Position numbers and translations under genes: made by a program. Of a stretch of DNA of 64,000 nt, positions 16,372-24,465 are shown piece after piece. This DNA is from Aliihoeflea aestuarii (lineage in GTDB: Bacteria > Pseudomonadota > Alphaproteobacteria > Rhizobiales > Rhizobiaceae): assembly GCF_024105665.1 (NCBI RefSeq), contig NZ_JAAAMK010000008.1:1-64000 (forward strand). Reading direction: 5' to 3'. Position 1 is the first letter of the stretch. Each line of letters opens with the position of its first letter. Below the pieces are notes generated by a model. That model worked only from the letters and a program-made list of their open reading frames with translations, was not told the DNA's origin and did no database searches.

Positions 16372-18860
16372 TGGAGTTCTTTCCCGGCGCCTTCGAACGG
16401 GAATGGGAGCGCCGTCGCGCCACACTGGTGCATGAAATGCAGCTCGGTCATATCGAAAAGAGCGACTGGGAAGAGCCGCGAAGGGGAGGGATCGCGCGGA
16501 TCGGCGATGAGCGGCTGGACGGCTTCGGCCGAGCGCGGCGGCGGCAGGGCGGAATCGGGGCGCGGTGGTCGCGTGGTGGCGTGGGCGCGGCCGGCCGCTC
16601 GATGAGGACGCGCTTTGGTGCGCTGGCGCGCGGCAGTCAGCCTGCCGTAGTCAAGTTGGCCTCCTACGGCGGCGGCGGCCGTGCCGGCGCGATGATGAGC
16701 TATACGTCGCGGGGCGGTGAACTCGCCCTCGAGAATGAGCGCGGCGAAAGGGTGCTCGGAAGGGACGCGCTTGCCGAACAGCGCGCCGAGTGGGAGCATC
16801 TCTTCGACAATCGCACTGCCAGCCGGGATCTCGGGGTCTTTCATGTCTCGGTCGATGCAGCATCACTGCGTGATGATGTCGACCAGGATGACCAGCTGCG
16901 CGAGATCCTGCGCTCGGGATTTGGTGATCGGCGGTTCATCTACACCGCGCGGGAGCGATCCCCTGACGAGGTCTATGTCTCCGGTATCGTTGTACTGCGC
17001 GATGGGCAGGGCGAGCGGCTGAGCGGCGACCGGAAAGCTGCCGAGATCGTCCAGCAGCGTTTTGAGGTTTCCGACGCCGGCCGTGATGTCGAGGCGAGCT
17101 TTCGGTTCCACGGTTACGGCAACGGCGTGGAATGGGGCACCGCGCGCGTGCGCGAACTGCTCACTGGGACCGACAGGGAAGTTCGTGACGACACCGGGCG
17201 GCTAATCGGGGATGCGGCGCTCGCCGGCGATCTTGTCCAGAAAGAATGGCGCAAGGAATTGCACAGCCGCAGGGGCAGGGACGTCATGCATCTGATCGTG
17301 TCGGCGCGGGCCGGCACGGATGGGGCCGCGTTTGAAGCAGCCGTTCGCGAGTTCCTGGGCGAACAGTTCGCGGGACATCGCTATGTGTTCGCCGTTCACG
17401 ATCCGGCGCTCGATCCGAAGGAAATGGCTGAGGGCGGCAAGCGGCCACACATTCATGCCCATGCGATCGTCACCATGCGCTCGGAGACCGGTGATCGGAT
17501 CGTCACCAGCCCGCAGATGTTCCGGGAATGGCGCTCCGTGATGGCGGAAAAGGCGCGTGAGCAGGGGATCGACATGGAGCTGACTGATCGTCGTGAGTTT
17601 GCCAGCGCGCCGGCCTATACCCGCAATCAAGTCCGGCCTGTCAGCTATCGCGGCCGGACCGAGCATGAGGGGACCAGCGCCGCCGCGCACACCCGCTACA
17701 GGGCCAAGCGGTCGAACAAGGTGACTCTCGCAACAACCGATCGCAGCCGGCAATATGCAGCGTCTGCGGCCGAGGCCTGGGGCGATCTTGCCAATGAGGC
17801 GGGCGGCACGCGCGAGGGCGCCTTTGCAATGCGTCAGAGCCGTCGTCTGGAACGATTAACGGAGAACACTCAAAATGAGCGTGTTTTAGTAGATAGTCCA
17901 AGTGAATCTGTCAAAAACATAACCAATATGATAGAGTTGACGGAGCTCGTGAACGATGAGGATGGACAGATGCGAGAGATGACGCGTCCCGAGTTCGAGG
18001 CCTATGAAACCCGCGTGGAAGCGGTCCTAGCGTCGGTGGAGCAAACGCTCGATGCAACAGATCGCGCCGATTTCGAGGAGGTCGTGGCCGCGGCGCGCGA
18101 GGTGGTCGACATTCGTCGTGAATATCTCGAGTTGACCGAACGCCAGTGCGACCGTGAGGGCGGGCGGGCATCTGACGGCTCGTACGACGACCCGTATGAA
18201 GACCCCAATGCTGATTGGAATGCCGAGGTTGCGCGGTTCGGACTGCAGGTGGTCGAAACAGCAAACGAGGTTCTCGTCCAGGTTAGTCACTATCGTGAGG
18301 GGCTTGAGCGGATCGAAGCGCGCGAGCTGCCGCAATCCTACACGGCGAGCTACCGGGCAGGGCTTGAGCGGGAAATCAACCGGGCCGCGGAAATGGCGAT
18401 CGATGGCGACAACCAATATATGCGCGAAGCCGCGAAATCGGATCAGGAGCTGCAGCGTACGATCGATCAGATCGAGCTGTCCCGCGTCGAGAACAGGCGC
18501 AGCGACAGGGGAGAAAACAGCGATCAGAAAGCTGATTCAATCGACGCCGACGCGAAGCGCCGGAATGACGGCGCGCCTGGCGGGTTCCAAGGTGCTGCCG
18601 AAGCCGAGCAACATCGCGATCCGGGTCAGGAGGTCCGTTCGACGCCGGAGCACGATGACCAGATCGTCGAGCAGCAGGCGACGATGCCGTCCGAGCAACG
18701 AACAAGGCATCCCGATGATCGATCCGTTGAAAGGAAACCGACCCTCGACGCGGAACTTGCCAGATCCGATCCGCCGCAGCAGCATGTGCCGCGTCTTCGC
18801 CAAATCGAACTGGAACTCGAGGAGCGTCATGACCGCGATCGCGACGATCGCGAAAGGTAG
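16371..18860 (+). CDS. VirD2-like relaxase
   Basis: 829 residues. Compared with VirD2, the segment SYTSRGGEL (Tyr111) corresponds to the YLSRKGKL around the VirD2 catalytic tyrosine, and RPHIHAHAIV (about residue 356) is the metal-binding HxH motif III. Further conserved stretches are VMHLIVSARAGTD and YVFAVHDP. About 100 residues precede Tyr111. The C-terminal half (from about 480) is acidic, low in hydrophobics and probably flexible; it would carry the transport signal to VirD4. The enzyme nicks oriT and stays on the 5' end for transfer through the T4SS. Translationally coupled to the MobC-like gene. Confidence 0.85.
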   Translation: MEFFPGAFEREWERRRATLVHEMQLGHIEKSDWEEPRRGGIARIGDERLDGFGRARRRQGGIGARWSRGGVGAAGRSMRTRFGALARGSQPAVVKLASYGGGGRAGAMMSYTSRGGELALENERGERVLGRDALAEQRAEWEHLFDNRTASRDLGVFHVSVDAASLRDDVDQDDQLREILRSGFGDRRFIYTARERSPDEVYVSGIVVLRDGQGERLSGDRKAAEIVQQRFEVSDAGRDVEASFRFHGYGNGVEWGTARVRELLTGTDREVRDDTGRLIGDAALAGDLVQKEWRKELHSRRGRDVMHLIVSARAGTDGAAFEAAVREFLGEQFAGHRYVFAVHDPALDPKEMAEGGKRPHIHAHAIVTMRSETGDRIVTSPQMFREWRSVMAEKAREQGIDMELTDRREFASAPAYTRNQVRPVSYRGRTEHEGTSAAAHTRYRAKRSNKVTLATTDRSRQYAASAAEAWGDLANEAGGTREGAFAMRQSRRLERLTENTQNERVLVDSPSESVKNITNMIELTELVNDEDGQMREMTRPEFEAYETRVEAVLASVEQTLDATDRADFEEVVAAAREVVDIRREYLELTERQCDREGGRASDGSYDDPYEDPNADWNAEVARFGLQVVETANEVLVQVSHYREGLERIEARELPQSYTASYRAGLEREINRAAEMAIDGDNQYMREAAKSDQELQRTIDQIELSRVENRRSDRGENSDQKADSIDADAKRRNDGAPGGFQGAAEAEQHRDPGQEVRSTPEHDDQIVEQQATMPSEQRTRHPDDRSVERKPTLDAELARSDPPQQHVPRLRQIELELEERHDRDRDDRER

Positions 18861-18869
18861 GAGTTGGTC

Positions 18870-19091
18870 ATGAAGAATGACAACTGGCCATATAAATACG
18901 GCCCGCCTCCAGACGAGTTGCCAGAAAACGACCACGGCTGGCCCGGTTCTTGGCTCTTGCTCGCCTTTCTGTTGATCGCTCCGCTCATTTACTTCGGGCC
19001 CCAGCTCGGCAGCGTCGAAGCGTGGATTGTCGATCTCTACCGTACGGTCGAAAGTTGGGTGGCTCCCATCAGGGAGTTTGTGTTCAGCTAG
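18870..19091 (+). CDS. Small single-pass membrane protein
   Basis: 73 residues from ATG 18870 (AGGAG 9 bp upstream; an in-frame TTG at 18864 is also possible). Polar N-terminus (KNDNWPYKYGPPPDELPEN), one hydrophobic helix (WLLLAFLLIAPLIYFG), then a short amphipathic tail. Ten bp after the relaxase stop, so likely cotranscribed. No family recognised; a link to the transfer complex is inferred from position only. Confidence 0.6.
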   Translation: MKNDNWPYKYGPPPDELPENDHGWPGSWLLLAFLLIAPLIYFGPQLGSVEAWIVDLYRTVESWVAPIREFVFS

Positions 19092-19128
19092 GACGCCACG
19101 GCCCAAGCACAAGCCGCGTCCGAAGGCA

Positions 19129-19379
19129 ATGATGAAACTAAGTCGCGAGCTGCACGATCTAGTCTGGTCGATGCCAACGACGGAGATTGCCCGGCGGTCC
19201 GGCGTGTGCGATCAACACATCGGGAGGCTTGTGACGGCGCGGAGGTGGCACGCCCTCTCGCTTGCTATTGGCAGAAGGTCGAGCACGAAAAACGCGTGAC
19301 CTGTGATTTTTCATGGAATGATGACCTCTGTTTGAAGGGTGATTTTCGTCCAAACGAGGCCCTGACGCGATCTCGATGA
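19129..19379 (+). pseudogene. Frameshifted HTH gene remnant
   Basis: ATG 19129 starts MMKLSRELHDLVWSMPTTEIARRSGVCDQHIGRL, typical of a homeodomain-like HTH family (LHDLVWS, then an IA...GVSD helix pair). In that frame it runs into an unrelated tail and stops at 19299. In another frame from about 19263 the expected continuation appears (YWQKVEHEKRV), which stops at 19379. A single missing base near 19262 explains both. Read as a broken gene. Confidence 0.6.
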
Positions 19380-19427
19380 TCATGCTGGTGCCGTCAACCT
19401 CGAGCGCCTCTTCCTAGACTAGTCCGG

Positions 19428-19890
19428 ACCTTGGCGCCGTGGTCGAGCAACCGGTTGAGCCGCCTCGTCAAGACGCCGAAGTTGCATTTTCTCGACAGCG
19501 GGCTACTCGCGACATTGCGCGAGGATGAGCACGGAGCGCTGCAGCAGGATCGGACGCGCTTCGGCGCCCTGCTCGAAACCTTCGTCGTGTCGGACTTCCT
19601 TAAGCTCGCATCGTGGTAGGAGCGACGCGTCTCCTTCTCGCACTACCGGACCAAGGACCAGGATGAGGTCGATGTCGTGATCGAAGATCGTCGCGGGAGG
19701 ATCATCGGAATCGAGGTAAAGGCAAGCGCAACGGTGCGGGCGCAGGATTTCCGAGGGCTTCGTCAGCTGCAGGAAGCGGTGGGCAACCGCTTCGTGCGTG
19801 GACTCGTACTCCATGACCATGATCGGGCGACGCCGTTTGGTGAAAAGCTGCAGGCCGCACCGTTGTCACTTCTCTCGCGGCCCAGACGGC
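19428..19890 (+). pseudogene. Remnant of a DUF4143-type ATPase, C-terminal part
   Basis: From about 19428 the frame reads LAPWSSNRLSRLVKTPKLHFLDSGLLATL, the start of the DUF4143 domain that follows an AAA module in this family. A TAG at 19617-19619 interrupts the frame; the same frame then continues with DEVDVVIEDRRGRIIGIEVKAS and a plausible ending (GLVLHDHD). The whole ATPase module is absent. Truncated and carrying a nonsense codon. Confidence 0.7.
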
Positions 19891-20342
19891 GCAACCGCCT
19901 AGCGGCTACGTTTCGGGGAAGTTGGCGCACAGATAGTCGTTGGCGGCCTCGGCGGTTGGGAATGTCCCGAGTTCTTTTGGTTCTTCGTCCGGCCGCTGCG
20001 ATTGCCGGATCACCAAGACCTGTTCTGCGTCGAGACAGACGCTGGGACGCTCACGGAACTTAAGCCACTCCGCCTGCTTGGCTTCCGCCAATGCACACGC
20101 CGCATCGTAGTTTTCGGCGACGCCGAGATATGTTGAACGGTCCCACGCCCCACCATTCAAGCACCGGACCTCGATTCGGCCGTCCGACAAGGTGATGCCG
20201 TAGGGACGATCCCACCACGCATCGAGTTGTTGCTTGCTTCGCGTGTCGTTCGGGGTTGCGTCAAAAGTCTTCGGCAGCTTGTGGAGCGCACCCCATTTTG
20301 ACCGGACAGGCGGCATAGCCGATAAGGCATAGGCATTCGCCT

Positions 20343-20762
20343 ATGAGTACGACTATGTCCAAGAGTTCTGATGAGCCGTTTCAGCGGATCGAAGTCATCA
20401 CCTCCGTGCAGCGCCGCAGGCGCTGGTCAGTGGCCGAGAAGGTTCGGCTGGTGGAGGAAGCCATGCAGCCGGGAATGAGCGTTTCCTACGTGGCACGTCG
20501 TGCCGGCATTTCCCCCTCTCAGCTCTTCGCCTGGAAGCGTCGCATGCTCGAAGGCGGTCATGCCGCCGTTCACGCTGACGAAGACGTCGTCGGCGCATCC
20601 CAGGTCCGCGAGTTGGAGAAGCGGGTGCGCGAACTTGAACGCATGCTGGGCAAGAAGACGATGGAAGCCGAGATTCTCAAGGAAGCCCTTGAACTCGCTC
20701 GCCCAAAAAAACGGACGCCGCCGTTGCTGTCGTGGAGCGATCCCGAGGGCGGTTCCCAATGA
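20343..20762 (+). CDS. IS3-family transposase OrfA
   Basis: 139 residues from ATG 20343 (ATG 20355 also possible). HTH_8/InsE-type DNA-binding domain: RRRWSVAEKVRLVEEAMQPG followed by SVSYVARRAGISPSQLFAWK, then a leucine-zipper-like helix (RELEKRVRELERMLGKKTME). Binds the terminal repeats. Its 3' part carries the slippery A7 that leads into orfB. Confidence 0.9.
   Translation: MSTTMSKSSDEPFQRIEVITSVQRRRRWSVAEKVRLVEEAMQPGMSVSYVARRAGISPSQLFAWKRRMLEGGHAAVHADEDVVGASQVRELEKRVRELERMLGKKTMEAEILKEALELARPKKRTPPLLSWSDPEGGSQ
20705..20711 (+). promoter_or_regulatory. A7 slippery site for -1 frameshifting
   Basis: In the orfA frame the bases read CCA AAA AAA CGG, i.e. A AAA AAA in the correct phase. A -1 slip gives KKTDAAVAVVERSRG and runs without a stop into orfB, producing the OrfAB fusion transposase usual for this family. 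Confidence 0.7.
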
Positions 20763-21583
20763 GCGCGATCGCCAGAACGCTGGGCGTCTCCCGATCGAAC
20801 CTGATCGAACGCACCAACAAGCCGTCCAAGCCACGCGGGCCTTATCGCAAGCCCGAAGACGTCGTCCTCCTAGCCGAGCTACGCCCGATCATCGACCAGC
20901 GGCCGACCTATGGCTATCGCCGGGTGACGGCATTGCTGAACCGGCAAAGGCGACGGGATGACCTGCCCATGGTCAACCCCAAGCGCGTGCTCAGGGTCAT
21001 GCAGCAGAACGGACTGACGCTCCAAAAGCATACGGCTCTGCGGCCTACCCGCGCTCACGATGGCGTCGTCGTTGCCCTACGATCCAACATCCGCTGGTGC
21101 TCAGATCATCTGGAGATCCACGCCCGCAATGGTGAGGTGGCCCGCATCGTGTTCGTCATCGATGCCTGCGACCGGGAGATCATCGCCTGGTCGGCCGTGG
21201 CCAATGCCGGCATCTCCGGCGAAATGGTGTGTGACCTTATGATCGCCGCAGTCGAACGCCGCTTCGGGACCCTGAAGGTCCCGCACCGACTGGAATGGCT
21301 CTCCGACAATGGCAGCGCCTATATCGCCAGGCAGACCGCGCAGGTCGCCGCTGCCCTTGGCATCGATCTGCTCTTTACCCCGGTTCGAAGCCCGCAGAGT
21401 AACGGCATGTCCGAGGCCTTCGTCAAAACCCTGAAAAGGGACTATGCCTCAACTGTCATCCTCCCAGATGCCGACACCATCCTGGCCTTGCTGCCCGACT
21501 GGATCGAGGACTACTGTGAGGTCCACCCGCACTCCGGACTCCGGTTCCGCTCACCACGCGAGTTCCTGCGTCTCAGTGCCTAA
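20759..21583 (+). CDS. IS3-family transposase OrfB (integrase core)
   Basis: 274 residues if started at ATG 20759, though the active product is probably the frameshifted OrfAB. HTH_21-type segment (RPTYGYRRVTALLN), then the DDE integrase core: first Asp in RWCSDHLEI, second Asp in EWLSDNGSAY, Glu in GMSEAFVKTLKRDY about 35 residues later. Ends with the usual HPHSGLRFRSPREF. Intact. Confidence 0.93.
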   Translation: MSAIARTLGVSRSNLIERTNKPSKPRGPYRKPEDVVLLAELRPIIDQRPTYGYRRVTALLNRQRRRDDLPMVNPKRVLRVMQQNGLTLQKHTALRPTRAHDGVVVALRSNIRWCSDHLEIHARNGEVARIVFVIDACDREIIAWSAVANAGISGEMVCDLMIAAVERRFGTLKVPHRLEWLSDNGSAYIARQTAQVAAALGIDLLFTPVRSPQSNGMSEAFVKTLKRDYASTVILPDADTILALLPDWIEDYCEVHPHSGLRFRSPREFLRLSA

Positions 21584-21702
21584 ACCCAACCGCCGACTGT
21601 CCGGCGAAACGGGGTCAACTCCAGCTTGGGGTCCAGCGGAATCCGGTTCGGCATTGTGTCCTCTGATCAGGGTGACATCGCCCACAGACCGGGCGCTAAT
21701 GA

Positions 21703-21984
21703 TTATGCAGCTTCCCGGACACTAACCTCGACATGCAGGCCGACCGCGACCAGCATATTGACGAGGGTGTCGAGGGCGAACAGGTTGATTTTGCCGCGCA
21801 GAAGATCGGACACGCGCGGCTGCGTCACGCCGAGTTGGCGCGCGGCTTCGGCCTGGGTCCAGCCCTTTGCCCGGATGTGCTGCTCCAGCGCCATCATCAG
21901 CGTGGAGCGGAGCTTCATGTTCTCCGCTTCGGCCGGCGTGTCTTCGATCGCGTCCCAAACACTTGCAAAAGTTTCGTTGCTCAT
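21703..21984 (-). CDS. higA: HigA-type antitoxin (XRE)
   Basis: 93 residues. Helix-turn-helix KGWTQAEAARQLGVTQPRVSDLLRG in the middle, preceded by AENMKLRSTLMMALEQHI, the pattern of HigA antitoxins encoded after their toxin. Starts at 21984 with a 4-bp overlap with the toxin stop. Expected to neutralise HigB and to repress the operon through the inverted repeat at 22320-22335. Confidence 0.88.
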   Translation of the reverse strand: MSNETFASVWDAIEDTPAEAENMKLRSTLMMALEQHIRAKGWTQAEAARQLGVTQPRVSDLLRGKINLFALDTLVNMLVAVGLHVEVSVREAA

Positions 21985-22310
21985 TGGCCTAATTCCTTCA
22001 CCAGATCGCCGTAGCGTTTCGCGGCAAGGTCCAAGTCCGACCTGCTGGTCTTTTGCGACTTCTTCTGGAAACAGTGTAGCACGTAGACGGCCTCAGCGAA
22101 TTTGGCGACGTAGATGACCCGGAACGCACCGGCTTCGTCCCGAATCCTGATTTCCTGGACGCCCTTCCCGACGGTGCCCATTGGCTTCCAGTCGGCTGGA
22201 GCCTGCTCGTTCTGTACCTTGTCGAGTTGATAGCCCGCTTCACGCCGTGCCGACTCGGGGAAGGCGCGCAAATCATTGAGGGCGCTGCCCCGAAACCTAA
22301 GCACTTTCAT
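21981..22310 (-). CDS. higB: HigB/RelE-type toxin (Gp49-like)
   Basis: 109 residues from ATG 22310. Typical of the Gp49/RelE-like group: LRFRGSALNDLRAFPESARREAGYQLDKVQ, then EIRIRDEAGAFRVIYVAKFAEAVYVLHCFQKKSQKT, the last segment carrying the conserved basic residues of the ribonuclease site. Predicted ribosome-dependent or free mRNA interferase. Toxin-first order with coupled antitoxin matches HigBA. Confidence 0.9.
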   Translation of the reverse strand: MKVLRFRGSALNDLRAFPESARREAGYQLDKVQNEQAPADWKPMGTVGKGVQEIRIRDEAGAFRVIYVAKFAEAVYVLHCFQKKSQKTSRSDLDLAAKRYGDLVKELGQ

Positions 22311-22316
22311 CGGCGG

Positions 22317-22344
22317 AGTATACAAACTTTTGTATGCTTGGCAA
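22317..22344 (-). promoter_or_regulatory. higBA promoter with overlapping operator
   Basis: On the minus strand: TTGCCA (22344-22339), 16-bp spacer, TATACT (22322-22317), 7 bp before the toxin start codon. The perfect inverted repeat ATACAA-N4-TTGTAT (22320-22335) covers the spacer and the -10 box, an ideal place for HigA to block polymerase. The very short leader suggests a start with almost no 5' UTR or a second promoter upstream. Confidence 0.65.
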
Positions 22345-22425
22345 GGAGCCAACTACGCGATCGATCCTATTCACCAAGAACGGCATGTTCGCGCTCTCGA
22401 AACAGAACGCGATGAAAGTGGAGAG

Positions 22426-24465
22426 TCAGCTCGCCTCGGCCTCGGCGATCTCCAGTTCGTCTGGAATGGTCTCGTCGAACACGCGAGCCCAACTGCCTTG
22501 CTTTACACGCTGGTTTCCGGACCTGGCCGGAGCCTTGGTAAGAGCCTTCAGTTTCCGGGCGGCTTTTGCGAAACGAGCATCGAGTGGACCAGGCGTTGCT
22601 TTCGCTGCGGCCCCTGCTCGCAACTGTGCCTTGGCCGGCGCGACCGCTCTTGTTTGGCGCCTGTCGCCAACATCAGCGGGTTCGGCCCAAGCGGAAAGTT
22701 CTCGACCGGCACGCTTTGCCTTGTCCGGTGCCTGGGCACCCTGGACTTCAGTTTTCGAGATATTCGTGCCCTCGCCAGCATAGGCAGGAATTGTTGCCGG
22801 TACGGGCCGCTGCGGCAGGAACTCGGTTGCCGGCACGTCCGGCACATGTGTCTGTGAGAAGCTCTCCATTTCGCGGAACGGCGATGTCCGGAAAAACCGA
22901 AGCTTATCAGCAAAGACCGGCCCCTGACCTTCGGCCAGAATGACCATCTTGTCTCCCGGCATCTGCCGCACCTCCTGCGGCATCATCAGGTCGCGCTCCC
23001 TCAACTGCTCGACCTTTGTACGGCGATGCAGGCCCATCAGCTCGATCGTGCGGGACTCGGTCTTGTATCGGACGGTGCGCTTGCCCAGGGCTTTCGACAC
23101 GGCTTCGGCTGTTGCCTGGTCATTGGCGCCGAAGACCAGCTGGTAGCCACAATTGCCCATCAATGAGTGGCGGGACGTCTCGCCATAGGTCTCGTCCAGG
23201 TTCTTCAGGTCCTGGATGACGAAGGCCATCTTGACGTTGTAGCCAGCCACGTAGGGCAGCTTGGTCGTGATCTCGCTCATCTTCTTCAACTGACGGAACT
23301 CGTCGAGCAGGAAGTAGACCGGCACCGAACGTTCCGCGTGCTCGATCATCAGCGTGTCGAGAGTCTGCTGCACAAACAGTGCGAGCAACGGCCGCAGCAG
23401 TGTGATGTCGGTGACCTTGGGGGCGAGGTAGATCGAGATCGGACGCCGCTTCAGGGCGCGTAGGTCCATGTCGGTCGCTGATGTCGCTGCCACGACGCGC
23501 TCGTTGCGGAACGGCCGCAAAGCCTTCTGGATGTCAAGAAGCGCCGAGGCGGCGGCGCGTTCGGACAGGGCGATGTAGGCGTTAAAACTCTCCGTCGTGA
23601 AGCGAGACAGATACGGTTCCCGTTTCTTGATGAGCGTCATCATCGCTTGGAGATTTGCGCCGCTGTTGAAGAAGGACGTGACCTCGCCGAGAGTGCGATG
23701 TCCCTTATAGTAGACGCTTTCGTTGATGTAGCTGATTGCGCCGGCGATGACCTGCTGGGCGGTAGCCTGCCAGATCGAATTCTCGGATTCGGTGACTTCC
23801 GGCACAAGAATGGCAGCCATGTTCTGGATGTCGGTGGTGCGGTCACCGCGGTCCGCTCTGATGAAATCTAGCGGATTGTAGCGATGCGACCTTTCCGATC
23901 CTGGCGCGAACAGGAATACCTGACTGCCCCTGGACTTGCGATAGCCGGCGGTGCTGCGAAAAATCTCGCCCTTGAGGTCGGTGACGATCATCGAGCCTTC
24001 ATGCGAAAGTGCGTTTGGAATGACGTAGCACGCCCCCTTCCCCGAGCGTGTCGGCCCGATAATCAGGTGATGCCGATCGTCGTCGACACGAAGGATTTGG
24101 CGCCCGAAACGGCCGAGGATTTTCCCCTTCCGCCGGAACCATCCATCACGGCGGAGGGTCATCGCGGTCTGGAATCGGGCGTCGCCGAGGGGGCTCAAGT
24201 TCGGTCGAAGGCCGGCATAGGCCACGATGCCGGCAACCAGCGCGGCTGGGAGGAGGGCACCAAGCGCCACAACGCGCAGGACGCCGCTGTCCCCATAGGC
24301 GATCAGCTGCTGTAATGGGGCAAACGGATTTGTGGTGATGGTCGCCTGCAGGACCCGACCATCGCGATACAGCAACTGCAAACCAAGACCATAAGCCAAC
24401 AGCCAGACGGCAAGGGCGACGGTTAGGCAAAAGCCGAAATAGAAGACGCGGAGCGACCCGGTCAT
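22426..24465 (-). CDS. virD4: Type IV coupling protein VirD4/TraG
   Basis: 679 residues. Two N-terminal membrane helices (about 7-33 and 62-85), Walker A GPTRSGKG (137-144), Walker B VYFLLDEFRQL, and the typical TraG/VirD4 segments FVIQDLKNLDETYGE and MMPQEVRQMPGDKMVILAEGQ. A proline/alanine-rich C-terminal extension of about 120 residues follows. It is an inner-membrane hexameric ATPase that hands the relaxase-DNA complex to the channel. The start overlaps the virB11 stop by 4 bp. Last gene of the T4SS operon. Confidence 0.95.
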   Translation of the reverse strand: MTGSLRVFYFGFCLTVALAVWLLAYGLGLQLLYRDGRVLQATITTNPFAPLQQLIAYGDSGVLRVVALGALLPAALVAGIVAYAGLRPNLSPLGDARFQTAMTLRRDGWFRRKGKILGRFGRQILRVDDDRHHLIIGPTRSGKGACYVIPNALSHEGSMIVTDLKGEIFRSTAGYRKSRGSQVFLFAPGSERSHRYNPLDFIRADRGDRTTDIQNMAAILVPEVTESENSIWQATAQQVIAGAISYINESVYYKGHRTLGEVTSFFNSGANLQAMMTLIKKREPYLSRFTTESFNAYIALSERAAASALLDIQKALRPFRNERVVAATSATDMDLRALKRRPISIYLAPKVTDITLLRPLLALFVQQTLDTLMIEHAERSVPVYFLLDEFRQLKKMSEITTKLPYVAGYNVKMAFVIQDLKNLDETYGETSRHSLMGNCGYQLVFGANDQATAEAVSKALGKRTVRYKTESRTIELMGLHRRTKVEQLRERDLMMPQEVRQMPGDKMVILAEGQGPVFADKLRFFRTSPFREMESFSQTHVPDVPATEFLPQRPVPATIPAYAGEGTNISKTEVQGAQAPDKAKRAGRELSAWAEPADVGDRRQTRAVAPAKAQLRAGAAAKATPGPLDARFAKAARKLKALTKAPARSGNQRVKQGSWARVFDETIPDELEIAEAEAS

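Larger units (their letters stand above)
20282..21623 (+). mobile_element. Complete IS3-family element (IS2-like organisation)
   Basis: 1342 bp. Imperfect terminal repeats begin TGGAGCGCACCCC at the left and TGGAGTTGACCCC at the right (minus strand), both followed within 15 bp by CCGGACAG. Flanked by the 5-bp duplication GCTTG (20277-20281 and 21624-21628). Contains orfA and orfB in overlapping frames with an A7 slippery run. All parts are intact, suggesting recent insertion. Confidence 0.92.
19906..21654 (-). pseudogene. Hypothetical gene interrupted by an IS3-family element
   Basis: On the minus strand the gene body is 19906-20281. Removing the IS (20282-21623) and one 5-bp duplication joins it to ATG 21654, restoring MPNRIPLDPKLPKTFDATPN with AGAGGA upstream of the ATG. 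The restored protein would be about 131 residues, ending YLCANFPET. It contains two tandem-like parts (WDRPYG...GGAWDRSTYLGVAENYDAA; and KELGTFPTAEAANDYL). The insertion falls after codon 10. A start inside the IS end could still give a chimeric protein. No family recognised. Confidence 0.8.
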
